From contig NZ_KB913033.1 in the NCBI RefSeq assembly GCF_000384235.1, positions 1,929,164-1,993,163 on the forward strand: 64,000 bases of DNA, given 5' to 3'. The DNA is from Hydrogenovibrio halophilus DSM 15072 (GTDB lineage Bacteria; Pseudomonadota; Gammaproteobacteria; Thiomicrospirales; Thiomicrospiraceae). The notes beneath the pieces were generated by a model. It searched no databases and was not told where the DNA came from. It saw only the letters and a list, made by a program, of their open reading frames with translations. Shown here in pieces: positions 16,073-25,104 of the stretch. A program made the translations under genes and the position numbers. Position 1 is the stretch's first letter; every line of letters begins with the position of its first letter.

Positions 16073-17302
16073 ATGAGACCTGGCAGTTGGGACGTGTTCT
16101 GGCGTTTTTTGTGGCTGGGGTGCCATGCCTTTGGCGGTCCGGCGGCGCATGTGGCGTTTTTTCAGCGCACCTTTGTTGAGCGGCTGGGCTGGTTTGAGGC
16201 GGCGGCGTTTGAACGCTGGCTGGTCTGGTCGCAGATGTTGCCGGGACCGGCCAGTTCTCAACTGGGCTTTTTGCTGGGGTATCAGCGCGCAGGATGGGGC
16301 GGCGCACTGGCGGCTTTTGTTGGGTTTACCTTGCCCACGGCCACCATTCTGGGCGTGTTTGGCTGGCTGGGACAAACCTATTATGCCAGTCTGGCCCCGC
16401 TGATGCAGGGCTGGCTTTGGGTGGCCGCTGCGGTGGTCTCACTGGCGGTGGTGCAAATGAGTTCGGCTCTGGGCAAACGCTGGGGTTTGTGGGGCATCGG
16501 AGTGTTGAGCGGCGCCCTGTTTTTGTTGACGCCGTTGCCCGTCTGGGGCTTGATTCTGTTTTGGGGCGGCGTGGGGGCCGTCTGGGGCTTTGTGCCTTTG
16601 CGGCCACAAGAACCCGTGACAGACGGGATGGCGGATGGCATGTTGCGGGAGCGTCGGCCAAGCCTGTGGCAGAGCCGTTTGCTGCTGTTGACGGCGCTGG
16701 CACTGTTTGGGTTGGCGCTTGCGTTACCGCTGGTGCTGACCACCCTCAGTGGCGTGTTTGCGCAATCGGTTCTCACCGGGTTTCAGGTGTTTGGCGGCGG
16801 GCATGTGATGTTGCCGTTGCTGGAACAGGACTGGGTTGCGCCCGAAGGCCCCTTGTCTGCCGAGGTGTTTATGGCCGGGTATGGCGCGGTGCAGGCCATG
16901 CCGGGGCCGATGTTCGCGTTTGCCAGTTTTCTGGGGATTCAGACGGTCGGTCTGGCCGGGGCGCTGGTGGCCACACTGGCCATTTTTCTGCCGGGGTTTC
17001 TGTTGTTGATGGGCGGGTTGCGTTATTACCAGGCCTGGCAGAAACAGCCCCGGATCGCCGGTGGGCTGGCCGCGATCTATGCGGTGGTGGTGGGGTTGCT
17101 GGCCGCCGCCTGGCTGAATCCGATTCTGGTGCATGCGTTGTCCCTGACCTCGGTCACACTGTCCGGCGTCACCAGCGGCCCCACTCTGCTCGCTTTGCTG
17201 ATGCTGGCGATCAATCTGGTCTGGTTGCGCCGACAAGGACCGATTTGGGCGCTGTTGCTGCTCAATCCGCTGGTCGCCGGGTTTATGGCTCAGAGTTTAT
17301 GA
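16073..17302 (+). CDS. chrA: Chromate transporter, CHR family
   Basis: A 409-residue integral membrane protein of the long-chain CHR family, with two homologous halves: FLWLGCHAFGGPAAHVAFFQRTFVE near the start and VFGGGHVMLPLLEQDWV at ~245, each followed by a Pro-rich helix (SQMLPGPASSQLG; QAMPGPMFAFASF). The family exports chromate by proton or sulfate exchange. In a sulfur oxidiser it could also handle sulfate-like anions; that is speculation. An ACCAGGCCTGGC copy (17028-17039) lies within the gene (Tyr-Gln-Ala-Trp). Confidence 0.88.
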   Translation: MRPGSWDVFWRFLWLGCHAFGGPAAHVAFFQRTFVERLGWFEAAAFERWLVWSQMLPGPASSQLGFLLGYQRAGWGGALAAFVGFTLPTATILGVFGWLGQTYYASLAPLMQGWLWVAAAVVSLAVVQMSSALGKRWGLWGIGVLSGALFLLTPLPVWGLILFWGGVGAVWGFVPLRPQEPVTDGMADGMLRERRPSLWQSRLLLLTALALFGLALALPLVLTTLSGVFAQSVLTGFQVFGGGHVMLPLLEQDWVAPEGPLSAEVFMAGYGAVQAMPGPMFAFASFLGIQTVGLAGALVATLAIFLPGFLLLMGGLRYYQAWQKQPRIAGGLAAIYAVVVGLLAAAWLNPILVHALSLTSVTLSGVTSGPTLLALLMLAINLVWLRRQGPIWALLLLNPLVAGFMAQSL

Positions 17303-17656
17303 ATCAGACTGCTTGAACGGGTGGTCGTAATCGGCCGGTTCGTCCGAGTAGGCGCACACATTCCAGTCCGCGGCCAGCCCGTCTTCGGCCAGACAACAAT
17401 TCTGGAAAAACGCCTGAATCTCACTGCGCTGGCAATGGGCTTCAAAGCTTTCGATGTCGGCCCAGATTTCATGAAACACAATCGGAAAGCTTTCCCCGTC
17501 TGCAAACGGCGTGGTTAAGCGGCGCGTGACCACGTATTGCAGGCAGCCGTCTTCGCGCAAGGTATTGGGCTCCAGCGATTGCAAGGTCTCAAACAGGCGT
17601 TTTTCCTGGCCGGGTTTGGGCTGGAACTGGGCAGTGCAATAGACTTTCTTCGACAT
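17297..17656 (-). CDS. Antibiotic-biosynthesis-monooxygenase (ABM/YgiN-like) domain protein
   Basis: A 119-residue protein with the ferredoxin-like ABM fold pattern: VYCTAQFQPKPGQEKRLFETLQSL, EDGCLQYVVTRR, FPIVFHEIWADIESFEAHCQRSEIQAF. Members include quinol monooxygenases and heme-degrading enzymes, but many have no known substrate. It is convergent with chrA and overlaps its end by six bases. Cytoplasmic, no signal peptide. Confidence 0.75.
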   Translation of the reverse strand: MSKKVYCTAQFQPKPGQEKRLFETLQSLEPNTLREDGCLQYVVTRRLTTPFADGESFPIVFHEIWADIESFEAHCQRSEIQAFFQNCCLAEDGLAADWNVCAYSDEPADYDHPFKQSDS

Positions 17657-17761
17657 GAATTTTTCCTGATTTTAAACGAATGACCTGCGCCATTTTACGC
17701 GATTCACGGCCAGATTTGATAGACTGTCGTTTTCCTTTGTTACCGACTGACTGATGCCCCA

Positions 17762-20710
17762 ATGATGACTGCCAATCATGTGATGATCGCCGCCAACAGC
17801 CGCCTGACCCGGACCCTGATGCAGCAACGGGTCACGGACGGGGTGATCGCCGAATCCCGTACGCGGGAGACGCCGGAGATTCTGACTTGGGAACAGTGGT
17901 GGCGTGACTGGGAAGCGCGTCAGGTGATTCAGGGACGACTTTCGGCGCAGACTTTGCCCCAGCGGGTGCTGAGCCCGTTTGAGGCCACGCAGCAATGGGC
18001 GCACCTTTTGCACCGGCATCTCAGCGACCAACCGGCGTTTGCCTTGTTTGACGGCCCGGACACGGCACGGGAACTTTACCAGGCCTGGTCGTTATGGCAC
18101 GAATGCGTTCTGGGATTTGAGGGCGAATCGAGCCCGGTTGTGGCCACCGAAAACGATCTGGCCGCGTTTCTGGCGGAGCACAGTCATTCCGGTGAGGCCC
18201 GATTGTGGCACGCTCTGGCGGATCACTATCGCCAGTTTCTGCACCAACACCGTTTTCTGGATGGGCCGACGTATCAACGCTGGCGTTATCACCAGCTCAA
18301 AACCCAGGTGGAGGCGGGCGCGGCGGGTCTGCCGGAAACGCTGACTCTGGCCGGTTTTGATGAATGGCCTCCGGCCATGAGGTCGGTGATTGCGCTGATG
18401 CGAAATGCCGGGGTCACGGTAAACGAAGACGCCAGCGCCGAAGTCGCCCGACCACAGGTGCAAACCGCGGTGCTGCCCGATGCCCGCAGCGAATGGCACC
18501 AGGCGGCTCATTGGGCGGCGCAGACCCTGGCTGAATTGTCGGAGAGCCGCCCACTGGCGCAGATACGGATTGGTCTGGTGGCACCCGACTGGCAGGGCCT
18601 GCAACCGCATTTGAAGCGCGCACTGGATGAAGCATTGCATCAGACCTTTGGCCAGCCTTTGTCGGGGTTGTCCGACACCGCCGCATCCACGCCGTCTCTG
18701 GTCAATTTTTCCCAGGGCGACGCTCTCAGTCAGTTGCCGATTGTCGACAATGCGCTGCAGACGCTGGATCTGGCTTTGCAGCCGGAAAAACCCCTTTCTT
18801 ACCAGGTCTGGTCAGATTGGCTCTGTTCGCCTTATACCGCTGGCTTGCGCACTCAGCGACAGGCGCTGGACAAGCGTTTGCGCCGCTGGCAGTGGTCGCA
18901 GGTGGTCTGGCCGTCGTTGCTGAAACACCTCAAAACCGAGGCATCGGGCCATGCGCGTCTGCCCACCCGGCTGGCGCGCGGGTTTGAGACGGTGCTGGCA
19001 CGCGAGGCCGTTTCCCGTGTGAGTGTGGGCGAGTTTGTCGAGCGGGCGCGTCAGCTTCTGGCCGACCTGGCCTGGGCCGATCCGGCGGGTTCTTCCAGCA
19101 AAGCCGCCTCAGACGTTTCTTTCGCAGGCGAAAAGACCAGTCTCAGCAGCCGCGAGCAGCAACAGAAACAGGCGTTTCTGGAGGCGCTGGACGCTTTCGC
19201 CGGTCTGTCCCTGAGTCCGTGCGAGCAGCGTCCGCATCAGTGGCTGACCCTGTTGCGCCGATTTCTGTCGGAACGGGTGCATCAGCCGGAATCGTTGGCG
19301 GAAGCGCCGATTCAGGTGATGGGGATGCTCGAAGCCGGTGGGCAGGCGTTTGATGCGCTCTGGGTGTTGCAATTGACCGATCAGAACTGGCCGCGTCCGC
19401 CCAAACCCAATGCGTTTTTGCCGGTGGCGCTTCAGCGCGCGCATGCCTGTCCCCGCAGCAGTGTGGAACGCGAGTTTGATTATGCCCAAGGCGTGACCGA
19501 ACGTTTGCGTCAGTCCGCGCCACAGAGTGTCTGGTCTTACCCGCGTCTGGATGGCGAGGCCACGGTGCTGCCTTCGCCGCTGATCGAGGCTGTCTTGCTG
19601 GCCGACCGGGATCAGGCTTCGCCATCGGCGACGTCGTATGCCGTCGAAGGTGCCCGGCCGGATTTGATTGCCCGACAGGCAGTGGCAGACCCTGTGATCT
19701 GGGTGCGGGACGACCGCGCGCCGCCAGTGGAAGCCGGAGAGGAATTGCCCGGCGGTGTGGGCATTCTGACCGCCCAGAGTCAATGCCCGCTGATGGCTTT
19801 TATGGACTTCCGCCTCGGGGCCCGTTATGGGCTGGAAGAGGTGGAAGACGGGGTGCCCCGGCACCATCTGGGCACGCTGGTGCACTGGGTGCTGGAACAC
19901 TTCTGGCGGGCGCAACGCACGCAGGCGCAGTTGCTGGCTCTGTCCGATTCCGAACGCGAAACGCGGGTGGCCGATCTGGTGCAAGAGGGACTGGCGGAAC
20001 TGGCCGACCGTTATCCCGCCACGCTGCTGAAACTGGAGCAGCGCCGCTTGACCCGGCTGGTACTGGATTGGCTGGCACTGGAAGCGGCCCGTTCGCCGTT
20101 TGAGGTGGTGGCGTTTGAGCAGGCGTATCCGATTGAACTGGCGGGCATGCGGCTTCAGATCAAGGTGGATCGGGTGGATGCGCTGGCCGGAACCGCGCCG
20201 GAGCAGCGCCATTTGCTGCTGGATTACAAAACCGGCAAAGCCAGCGCCAAAGACCTGTGGCAATGGCCGATCAAAGCGCCCCAGTTGGCCGCTTATCTGT
20301 ATGCGGTGGACGATGTGGGCGCACTGGGTTATGGCATTCTGCACAGCGACGACGGTGTGCGGGTATCGGCGCTGCTGGCGGATGGCGAAGCGATTGAACT
20401 GACCGGCCGCCAGATTGATGTGTCTGCCGAGGCGAAAAAAGACGGGCGGACCGATTTTGACCAGGCCTGGTATGAAGCCTTGCAGACTTTGAAACAACAG
20501 GTCTGGCAACTGGCCGAAGGCATTCAGCAGGGGGACGCGGCGATGTGTCTGATGCCCGGTCGCAGCGAAAAGGATCTGGCCTATGCCGCCGCCCAGCTGG
20601 CAATGCGACTGCCCGAAGCCCGTTATCAATGGGAAGAAGCCAATCATACCGAGCCCATGACCGATCCCATCACCGACCCCGCCACCGACACTCAGGAGAC
20701 GCAGGCATGA
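17762..20710 (+). CDS. AddB-like DNA repair protein with PD-(D/E)XK nuclease
   Basis: A 982-residue partner of the downstream UvrD-type helicase, of the gammaproteobacterial 'probable DNA repair' type. The N-terminus (HVMIAANSRLTRTLMQQRV) lacks a Walker A motif, as expected for an inactive helicase-like scaffold. The C-terminal nuclease shows LLLDYKTGKAS (~820) with the catalytic Asp and Lys, and an iron-sulfur-type Cys in QSQCPLMAFMDFRLGAR. Together the pair would process double-strand ends in place of RecBCD. Two copies of the palindrome repeat (18078, 20460) lie inside. An ATGA overlap couples it to the next gene. Confidence 0.85.
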   Translation: MMTANHVMIAANSRLTRTLMQQRVTDGVIAESRTRETPEILTWEQWWRDWEARQVIQGRLSAQTLPQRVLSPFEATQQWAHLLHRHLSDQPAFALFDGPDTARELYQAWSLWHECVLGFEGESSPVVATENDLAAFLAEHSHSGEARLWHALADHYRQFLHQHRFLDGPTYQRWRYHQLKTQVEAGAAGLPETLTLAGFDEWPPAMRSVIALMRNAGVTVNEDASAEVARPQVQTAVLPDARSEWHQAAHWAAQTLAELSESRPLAQIRIGLVAPDWQGLQPHLKRALDEALHQTFGQPLSGLSDTAASTPSLVNFSQGDALSQLPIVDNALQTLDLALQPEKPLSYQVWSDWLCSPYTAGLRTQRQALDKRLRRWQWSQVVWPSLLKHLKTEASGHARLPTRLARGFETVLAREAVSRVSVGEFVERARQLLADLAWADPAGSSSKAASDVSFAGEKTSLSSREQQQKQAFLEALDAFAGLSLSPCEQRPHQWLTLLRRFLSERVHQPESLAEAPIQVMGMLEAGGQAFDALWVLQLTDQNWPRPPKPNAFLPVALQRAHACPRSSVEREFDYAQGVTERLRQSAPQSVWSYPRLDGEATVLPSPLIEAVLLADRDQASPSATSYAVEGARPDLIARQAVADPVIWVRDDRAPPVEAGEELPGGVGILTAQSQCPLMAFMDFRLGARYGLEEVEDGVPRHHLGTLVHWVLEHFWRAQRTQAQLLALSDSERETRVADLVQEGLAELADRYPATLLKLEQRRLTRLVLDWLALEAARSPFEVVAFEQAYPIELAGMRLQIKVDRVDALAGTAPEQRHLLLDYKTGKASAKDLWQWPIKAPQLAAYLYAVDDVGALGYGILHSDDGVRVSALLADGEAIELTGRQIDVSAEAKKDGRTDFDQAWYEALQTLKQQVWQLAEGIQQGDAAMCLMPGRSEKDLAYAAAQLAMRLPEARYQWEEANHTEPMTDPITDPATDTQETQA

Positions 20711-23700
20711 CCCAATCTTCGTTGCCCTTTGACGATGCGGACCACCTGCCCGAAAACGTTTCGCAGGAACATTCGTTACAGGCCGCCGTCTGGCAGACGC
20801 TGACGGTGGATGCCGGGATCGACGACGGTCAGGCCCGTTATCAGGCGGTGGACCCGACTCAGTCGTTCATTGTTCAGGCCCCGGCGGGGTCGGGCAAAAC
20901 CGCGTTGCTGACCCAGCGTTTTCTGAGTTTGTTGTCGGTGGTGGACGCGCCGGAAAACATTGTCGCCATGACCTTTACCAAAAAAGCCGCGGCCGAAATG
21001 CGCGAACGGGTGGTCGCGGCCTTGGCCGAAGCCAAAAAGCCCCTGAGCGCCGGAAGCAATGTGTTTGAGCAGAATACCCATCGGCTGGCACAGGCGGCGT
21101 TGCAGCGTGATCGCCAATGCGGCTGGCGGCTGGAACACAATCCCGGCCGTCTGCGCATTCGCACCATCGATTCGTTGAACAGCTATCTGGTTCAGCAGAT
21201 GCCTTATCTGTCGCGTCACGGTATGGCCAGTCAGATTGCCGATCAGCCGGAAGCCTTGTATCGGCAAGCGGCCAACCGGGCCTTGAGCGATTGCGAGGAT
21301 GCCCAGGCGGAAGCCGCGGTGATGACGCTGCTGCGGCTGGTCAATGGTTCCTATGCTCGCGCCCAGAACCAGTTGGCCGACATGCTGGGCAAACGCGATC
21401 AGTGGATGGGCAGTCTGCTGCCGTTTCTGGCGGGCGAAGACGACGCCGAAGCCGATCATGCGGCGCGGGACATGTTGCAGACCGCGCTCAACGATCTGGT
21501 GCAGCAGGAAACCCGTGCCGCGTTGGCCCGGTTGACGCCATTGACCCGAATTCTGAACGAGGCGGTGGCTTTGGCGCGTGTGGCCCAGGCCAATGGTGCC
21601 AAGGGGCTGGAAGGCGTGGCTCTGCCGGAAGGGCTGGACGCCGGTTCGGATCGGTCGGTCTGGCGGACACTGGCGGACTGGCTGCTCACCGGAAAAGGCG
21701 AGTGGCGAAAGAAAATGAACAAGCAGCAGGGCGTTCTGTCGCCCTCCGAGGTCAAGGGCGAAGAAAAAGTTCAGCGCCAACAGTACAAAGAGCAGGTTGA
21801 AGCATGCCTGCTCGGCTTGCGTGAGGCCGATGCCGATCAGCAGGCCGCGGCGGCGCTGGCGACTCTGGCCGGACTGCCCGACCCGGCTTACGACGACGAA
21901 TCCTGGCAAGCGTTGCAGCACCTGCTGCATCTGCTGCGCCGGGCGGCGGCCCATCTGAAACTGGTGTTTCAGCAGCAGGGCGAAAGCGATTACATTGAAA
22001 TCGCCCAGGCCGCGTCCCGTGCCCTGGGTGAGCCGGATGCGCCCACCGATTTTGCCCAGCAACTGGATTACCGATTGCAGCATTTGCTGATCGATGAGTT
22101 TCAGGACACCTCGGTGTCGCAGTTTGCGCTGCTGGAAAAACTGATCGCCGGTTGGTCGCCCGGCGATGGCCACAGTCTGTTTCTGGTCGGCGACCCGATG
22201 CAGTCGATTTACCGCTTTCGGGAAGCCGAAGTGGCCAATTTTCTGCAGGCCTGGCACCACGGTTTGGGCCAGTTGGCGCTGACCTCGCTGACCCTGACTG
22301 TGAACTTTCGCGCCAGCCGGGGCCTGGTCGATTGGGTCAATCAGGCCTTCGCCACTGTGATGCCGCCCGAAGACGACATGACCACCGGGGCCGTGTGTTT
22401 TGCCCCGGCGCAATCGCAAAAGCATGACCCGGCCGAGACGGTTCAGTGTCATGGCGGGTTTGAACCGGAAACCGATCTGGCGCAGGTGGTGGCGCAGGTG
22501 CGTCAATGGCAACAGACCCGGCCCGATGGGGCCACGCTCGGCATTCTGGGTCGCAGCCGCAGCCACCTCAAACCGATTGCCCAGGCGCTGAAAGACGCCG
22601 ACATCGCTTTTCGTGCGGTGGAATTGGAAGCCCTGTCCGAGCGGCAGGAAATTCAGGATTTGCAGGCACTGACGCTGGCGTTGACGCATCTGGAAGACCG
22701 CGCCGCCTGGCTGGCGCTGCTGCGCTCGCCGCTGGTGGGCTTGTCTCTTGAGGACCTGTTCGCGTTGCTGGGGGATCGGGCCCGTTTTCATGATGCCGTC
22801 TGGTCGGCCCTGACCGATTCGCAACGGGTGCAGACGCTGACCGAGGCAGGGCAGGCGGCGCTGGCACAGGCCATGCCGGTGCTGGCCGATGCCTTGCGGC
22901 TGGAGGGCGCGCTGCCGCTGAGCGAGCGGGTGATGCAGGCCTGGTTGCAACTGGGCGGGGCCCGCACCCTGACCACGGAAACGGCCCGCGACAACGCCCG
23001 GGTCTGGCAGCGGATGCTGATGGAACTGGAGATGGCCGGTACGTCCGTGTCTGGCCCCACGCTGGCGCAGGCACTGGCCGATCTGTATGCCTTGCCCGAT
23101 ACGTCGCAGGCCGCCGAACAGGTGCAGTTGATGACCATTCACAAGTCCAAGGGGCTGGAGTTTGATACGGTGATTCTGCCGTCTCTGGCCAAAACCGGCC
23201 GCAGTGATGACGAGCCTTTGGTGCAGTGGTTGAGTTTCAAACAGGACGACGCGCTGGGACAGACCCAGACCCGCTGGGTGCTGGCCCCGCTGATGCAAAA
23301 GGGCAAATCCGCGCGCGCCCAGGCGGACACTCGGCTGAACCAGCTGATCAAAACCTTTGACCAGCGCAAGCAGCGGCATGAATTGTCGCGTCTGCTCTAT
23401 GTGGCCACCACCCGGGCCAAGCGCTGCCTGCACCTGTTTGTGTCCATGCCGCCGGGCCGCAAGGCGTTTGACGACCCGGAAAACCTGACCCCGCCCAAGG
23501 GCAGCTTGCTCGACATTTTGTGGCCGGTGCTGGACACGACCCTGCGGGACCGTTTTGTCCAGTGGGTGGAGCAAGGCGGAGAACCCGAACGCAACGACGA
23601 CGAGCCCCAGGCCAGTGCGGTTGCCAAGGTGGCGCGCCGCCGCCCGGATGTGCCTGCGTTTGAGCCGTTGACGCCCGGATCGCCAGTGGGACAGGAAAAT

Positions 23701-24435
23701 TACCAGGCCTGGTTAAAACAGCAATCGCAGTGGCAGCGCTATCAACAGCGGCATCAGCCCAGTGCGACTCAGACTTCCGAGTCAGTGGGGGCGGAAATGC
23801 CGCAGAGGGAGTCGGCCTCAAAAGCCAACCTCGCCGGTTCGGCAGCCGACAGCGTGTTTGGCAAGACGGTCGGCAATCTGGTGCATCAGGTGCTGCAGCA
23901 CTGGGCGCTGGCGGAAAACGCTGAGGCGGATCTGGCTCGATTGGAAACCCTGCAGCCCTGGCTGCGTCAGCAATTGGGTGCGGCATTGCCGTCTGCGCAA
24001 GTGGCGGCGGCGCTGACGCGGGTGATGGCCTGTCTGCACAATGCCCTGAATCATCAGCGGGTGCGTTGGGCATTGAGTGATGACCACCTGTCTGCCCACT
24101 CGGAATGGGCCCTGTCGGAAGTGGTGCCGATGGGGGATCAGGCCCTGGGTTTGCACACAAAGGTTCTGCATACGGTGGTGGACCGCGCACTGGTAGATGA
24201 GCGGGGACGGCGCTGGATCATCGACTACAAAACCAATGCCGGACCGACGATGCTGACTGAGGCAGACAAAGCGGCGTTTGTCGAGCAGATGAAACAGGCT
24301 TATGCGCCTCAGCTCGGCCGTTACGGTGAGTTGATTGCCCGGCTGGAATCGCGCCCCCAGACGCAGGTGCTGTATCTGTGTGCGCTGGACGCCTGGGTGG
24401 TGGTCCGGGAAGAACCGGACGCGCAAGTGGATTGA
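20707..24435 (+). CDS. UvrD-family helicase-nuclease (AddA/RecB-like)
   Basis: A 1242-residue superfamily 1 helicase with C-terminal nuclease. Motifs in order: Walker A APAGSGKTALL (~58-68), LLIDEFQDTS (Walker B), LVGDPMQSIYRFREAEV, TVNFRAS, LMTIHKSKGLEFDTVILPSL and LLYVATTRAKRCLHLF, then the nuclease site WIIDYKTN near the end. It works with the AddB-like protein in recombination repair. I chose the ATG at 20707 overlapping the addB stop, not the upstream in-frame ATG. Residues ~1010-1050, a low-complexity linker, contain the palindrome copy at 23702 (Tyr-Gln-Ala-Trp). Confidence 0.88.
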   Translation: MTQSSLPFDDADHLPENVSQEHSLQAAVWQTLTVDAGIDDGQARYQAVDPTQSFIVQAPAGSGKTALLTQRFLSLLSVVDAPENIVAMTFTKKAAAEMRERVVAALAEAKKPLSAGSNVFEQNTHRLAQAALQRDRQCGWRLEHNPGRLRIRTIDSLNSYLVQQMPYLSRHGMASQIADQPEALYRQAANRALSDCEDAQAEAAVMTLLRLVNGSYARAQNQLADMLGKRDQWMGSLLPFLAGEDDAEADHAARDMLQTALNDLVQQETRAALARLTPLTRILNEAVALARVAQANGAKGLEGVALPEGLDAGSDRSVWRTLADWLLTGKGEWRKKMNKQQGVLSPSEVKGEEKVQRQQYKEQVEACLLGLREADADQQAAAALATLAGLPDPAYDDESWQALQHLLHLLRRAAAHLKLVFQQQGESDYIEIAQAASRALGEPDAPTDFAQQLDYRLQHLLIDEFQDTSVSQFALLEKLIAGWSPGDGHSLFLVGDPMQSIYRFREAEVANFLQAWHHGLGQLALTSLTLTVNFRASRGLVDWVNQAFATVMPPEDDMTTGAVCFAPAQSQKHDPAETVQCHGGFEPETDLAQVVAQVRQWQQTRPDGATLGILGRSRSHLKPIAQALKDADIAFRAVELEALSERQEIQDLQALTLALTHLEDRAAWLALLRSPLVGLSLEDLFALLGDRARFHDAVWSALTDSQRVQTLTEAGQAALAQAMPVLADALRLEGALPLSERVMQAWLQLGGARTLTTETARDNARVWQRMLMELEMAGTSVSGPTLAQALADLYALPDTSQAAEQVQLMTIHKSKGLEFDTVILPSLAKTGRSDDEPLVQWLSFKQDDALGQTQTRWVLAPLMQKGKSARAQADTRLNQLIKTFDQRKQRHELSRLLYVATTRAKRCLHLFVSMPPGRKAFDDPENLTPPKGSLLDILWPVLDTTLRDRFVQWVEQGGEPERNDDEPQASAVAKVARRRPDVPAFEPLTPGSPVGQENYQAWLKQQSQWQRYQQRHQPSATQTSESVGAEMPQRESASKANLAGSAADSVFGKTVGNLVHQVLQHWALAENAEADLARLETLQPWLRQQLGAALPSAQVAAALTRVMACLHNALNHQRVRWALSDDHLSAHSEWALSEVVPMGDQALGLHTKVLHTVVDRALVDERGRRWIIDYKTNAGPTMLTEADKAAFVEQMKQAYAPQLGRYGELIARLESRPQTQVLYLCALDAWVVVREEPDAQVD

Positions 24436-24491
24436 TAATTGCTTGTGCAGAGAGTAATATCTCGCTAACGCATTCGGATGGAGGAAATCTG

Positions 24492-25055
24492 GTGGCACAA
24501 GAATCGAAGATGAAAGAGTTTTTGACCTTTAAATTGGGCAAGGAAGAGTTCGCGGTGGCGATTGACCGCGTTCAGGAAATCCGCGGCTGGGAAAAACCAA
24601 GCCCCTTGCCCAATGTGCCCAGTTACGTCAAAGGCGTGGTGGATCTGCGCGGTACGGTGGTGCCGGTGCTGGATCTGCGCGAACGCTTCAAACTGCGCGC
24701 GGAAGTGGACGCCACCACGGTGGTGATTGTGGTTCAGATTCTGACCGCTCAGGGCGAGCGGGTGGTGGGTCTGGTGGTGGACGCGGTTTCGGACGTGCAT
24801 GCGTTCGACATGAATGCGCTGCAACCGCCACCGGACATTTCCAGTTCGGTCGACAACCATTTCATGCAGGGGCTGGCCACGATCAGCGAATCCGGCAAAG
24901 CGGTGACCAAGACCCAGGACATCAATCAGAAAGACCCGAATGCCAAAGTCGAAAAAGGGCATATGGTGATCTTGATTGACATTGACCGTCTGGCCACAGA
25001 CGGTTTGTTGGAACAGGTCGCGAATGTGGACGATGTGCCGCTTCGCAACGGCTAG
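24492..25055 (+). CDS. cheW: CheW-like chemotaxis adaptor
   Basis: A 187-residue CheW domain protein (FLTFKLGKEEFAVAIDRVQEIRGW, VKGVVDLRGTVVPVLDLRERF, VVGLVVDAVSDV, GHMVILIDID). CheW links chemoreceptors to the CheA kinase. It is an orphan here, with no receptor, cheA or flagellar gene nearby. I chose the GTG at 24492 because GGAGG lies seven bases before it; an internal ATG at 24510 is the alternative. It is slightly longer than usual (~160) because of an insert around residues 115-140. Confidence 0.88.
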   Translation: MAQESKMKEFLTFKLGKEEFAVAIDRVQEIRGWEKPSPLPNVPSYVKGVVDLRGTVVPVLDLRERFKLRAEVDATTVVIVVQILTAQGERVVGLVVDAVSDVHAFDMNALQPPPDISSSVDNHFMQGLATISESGKAVTKTQDINQKDPNAKVEKGHMVILIDIDRLATDGLLEQVANVDDVPLRNG

Positions 25056-25104
25056 CATCCTGTCGGATCAAGCCTGCGGAATGACGCGGTTCGACTGCCC
25101 GGCA

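Noticed and set aside
19109-20647. 512-codon antisense ORF opposite the addB-like gene
   Set aside because: Low-complexity shadow frame; the plus strand carries the recognised nuclease motif.
20776-23574. Long antisense ORF of 932 codons
   Set aside because: It is the mirror of the GC-rich addA-like gene, with no ribosome site or recognisable motif; sense motifs are perfect.
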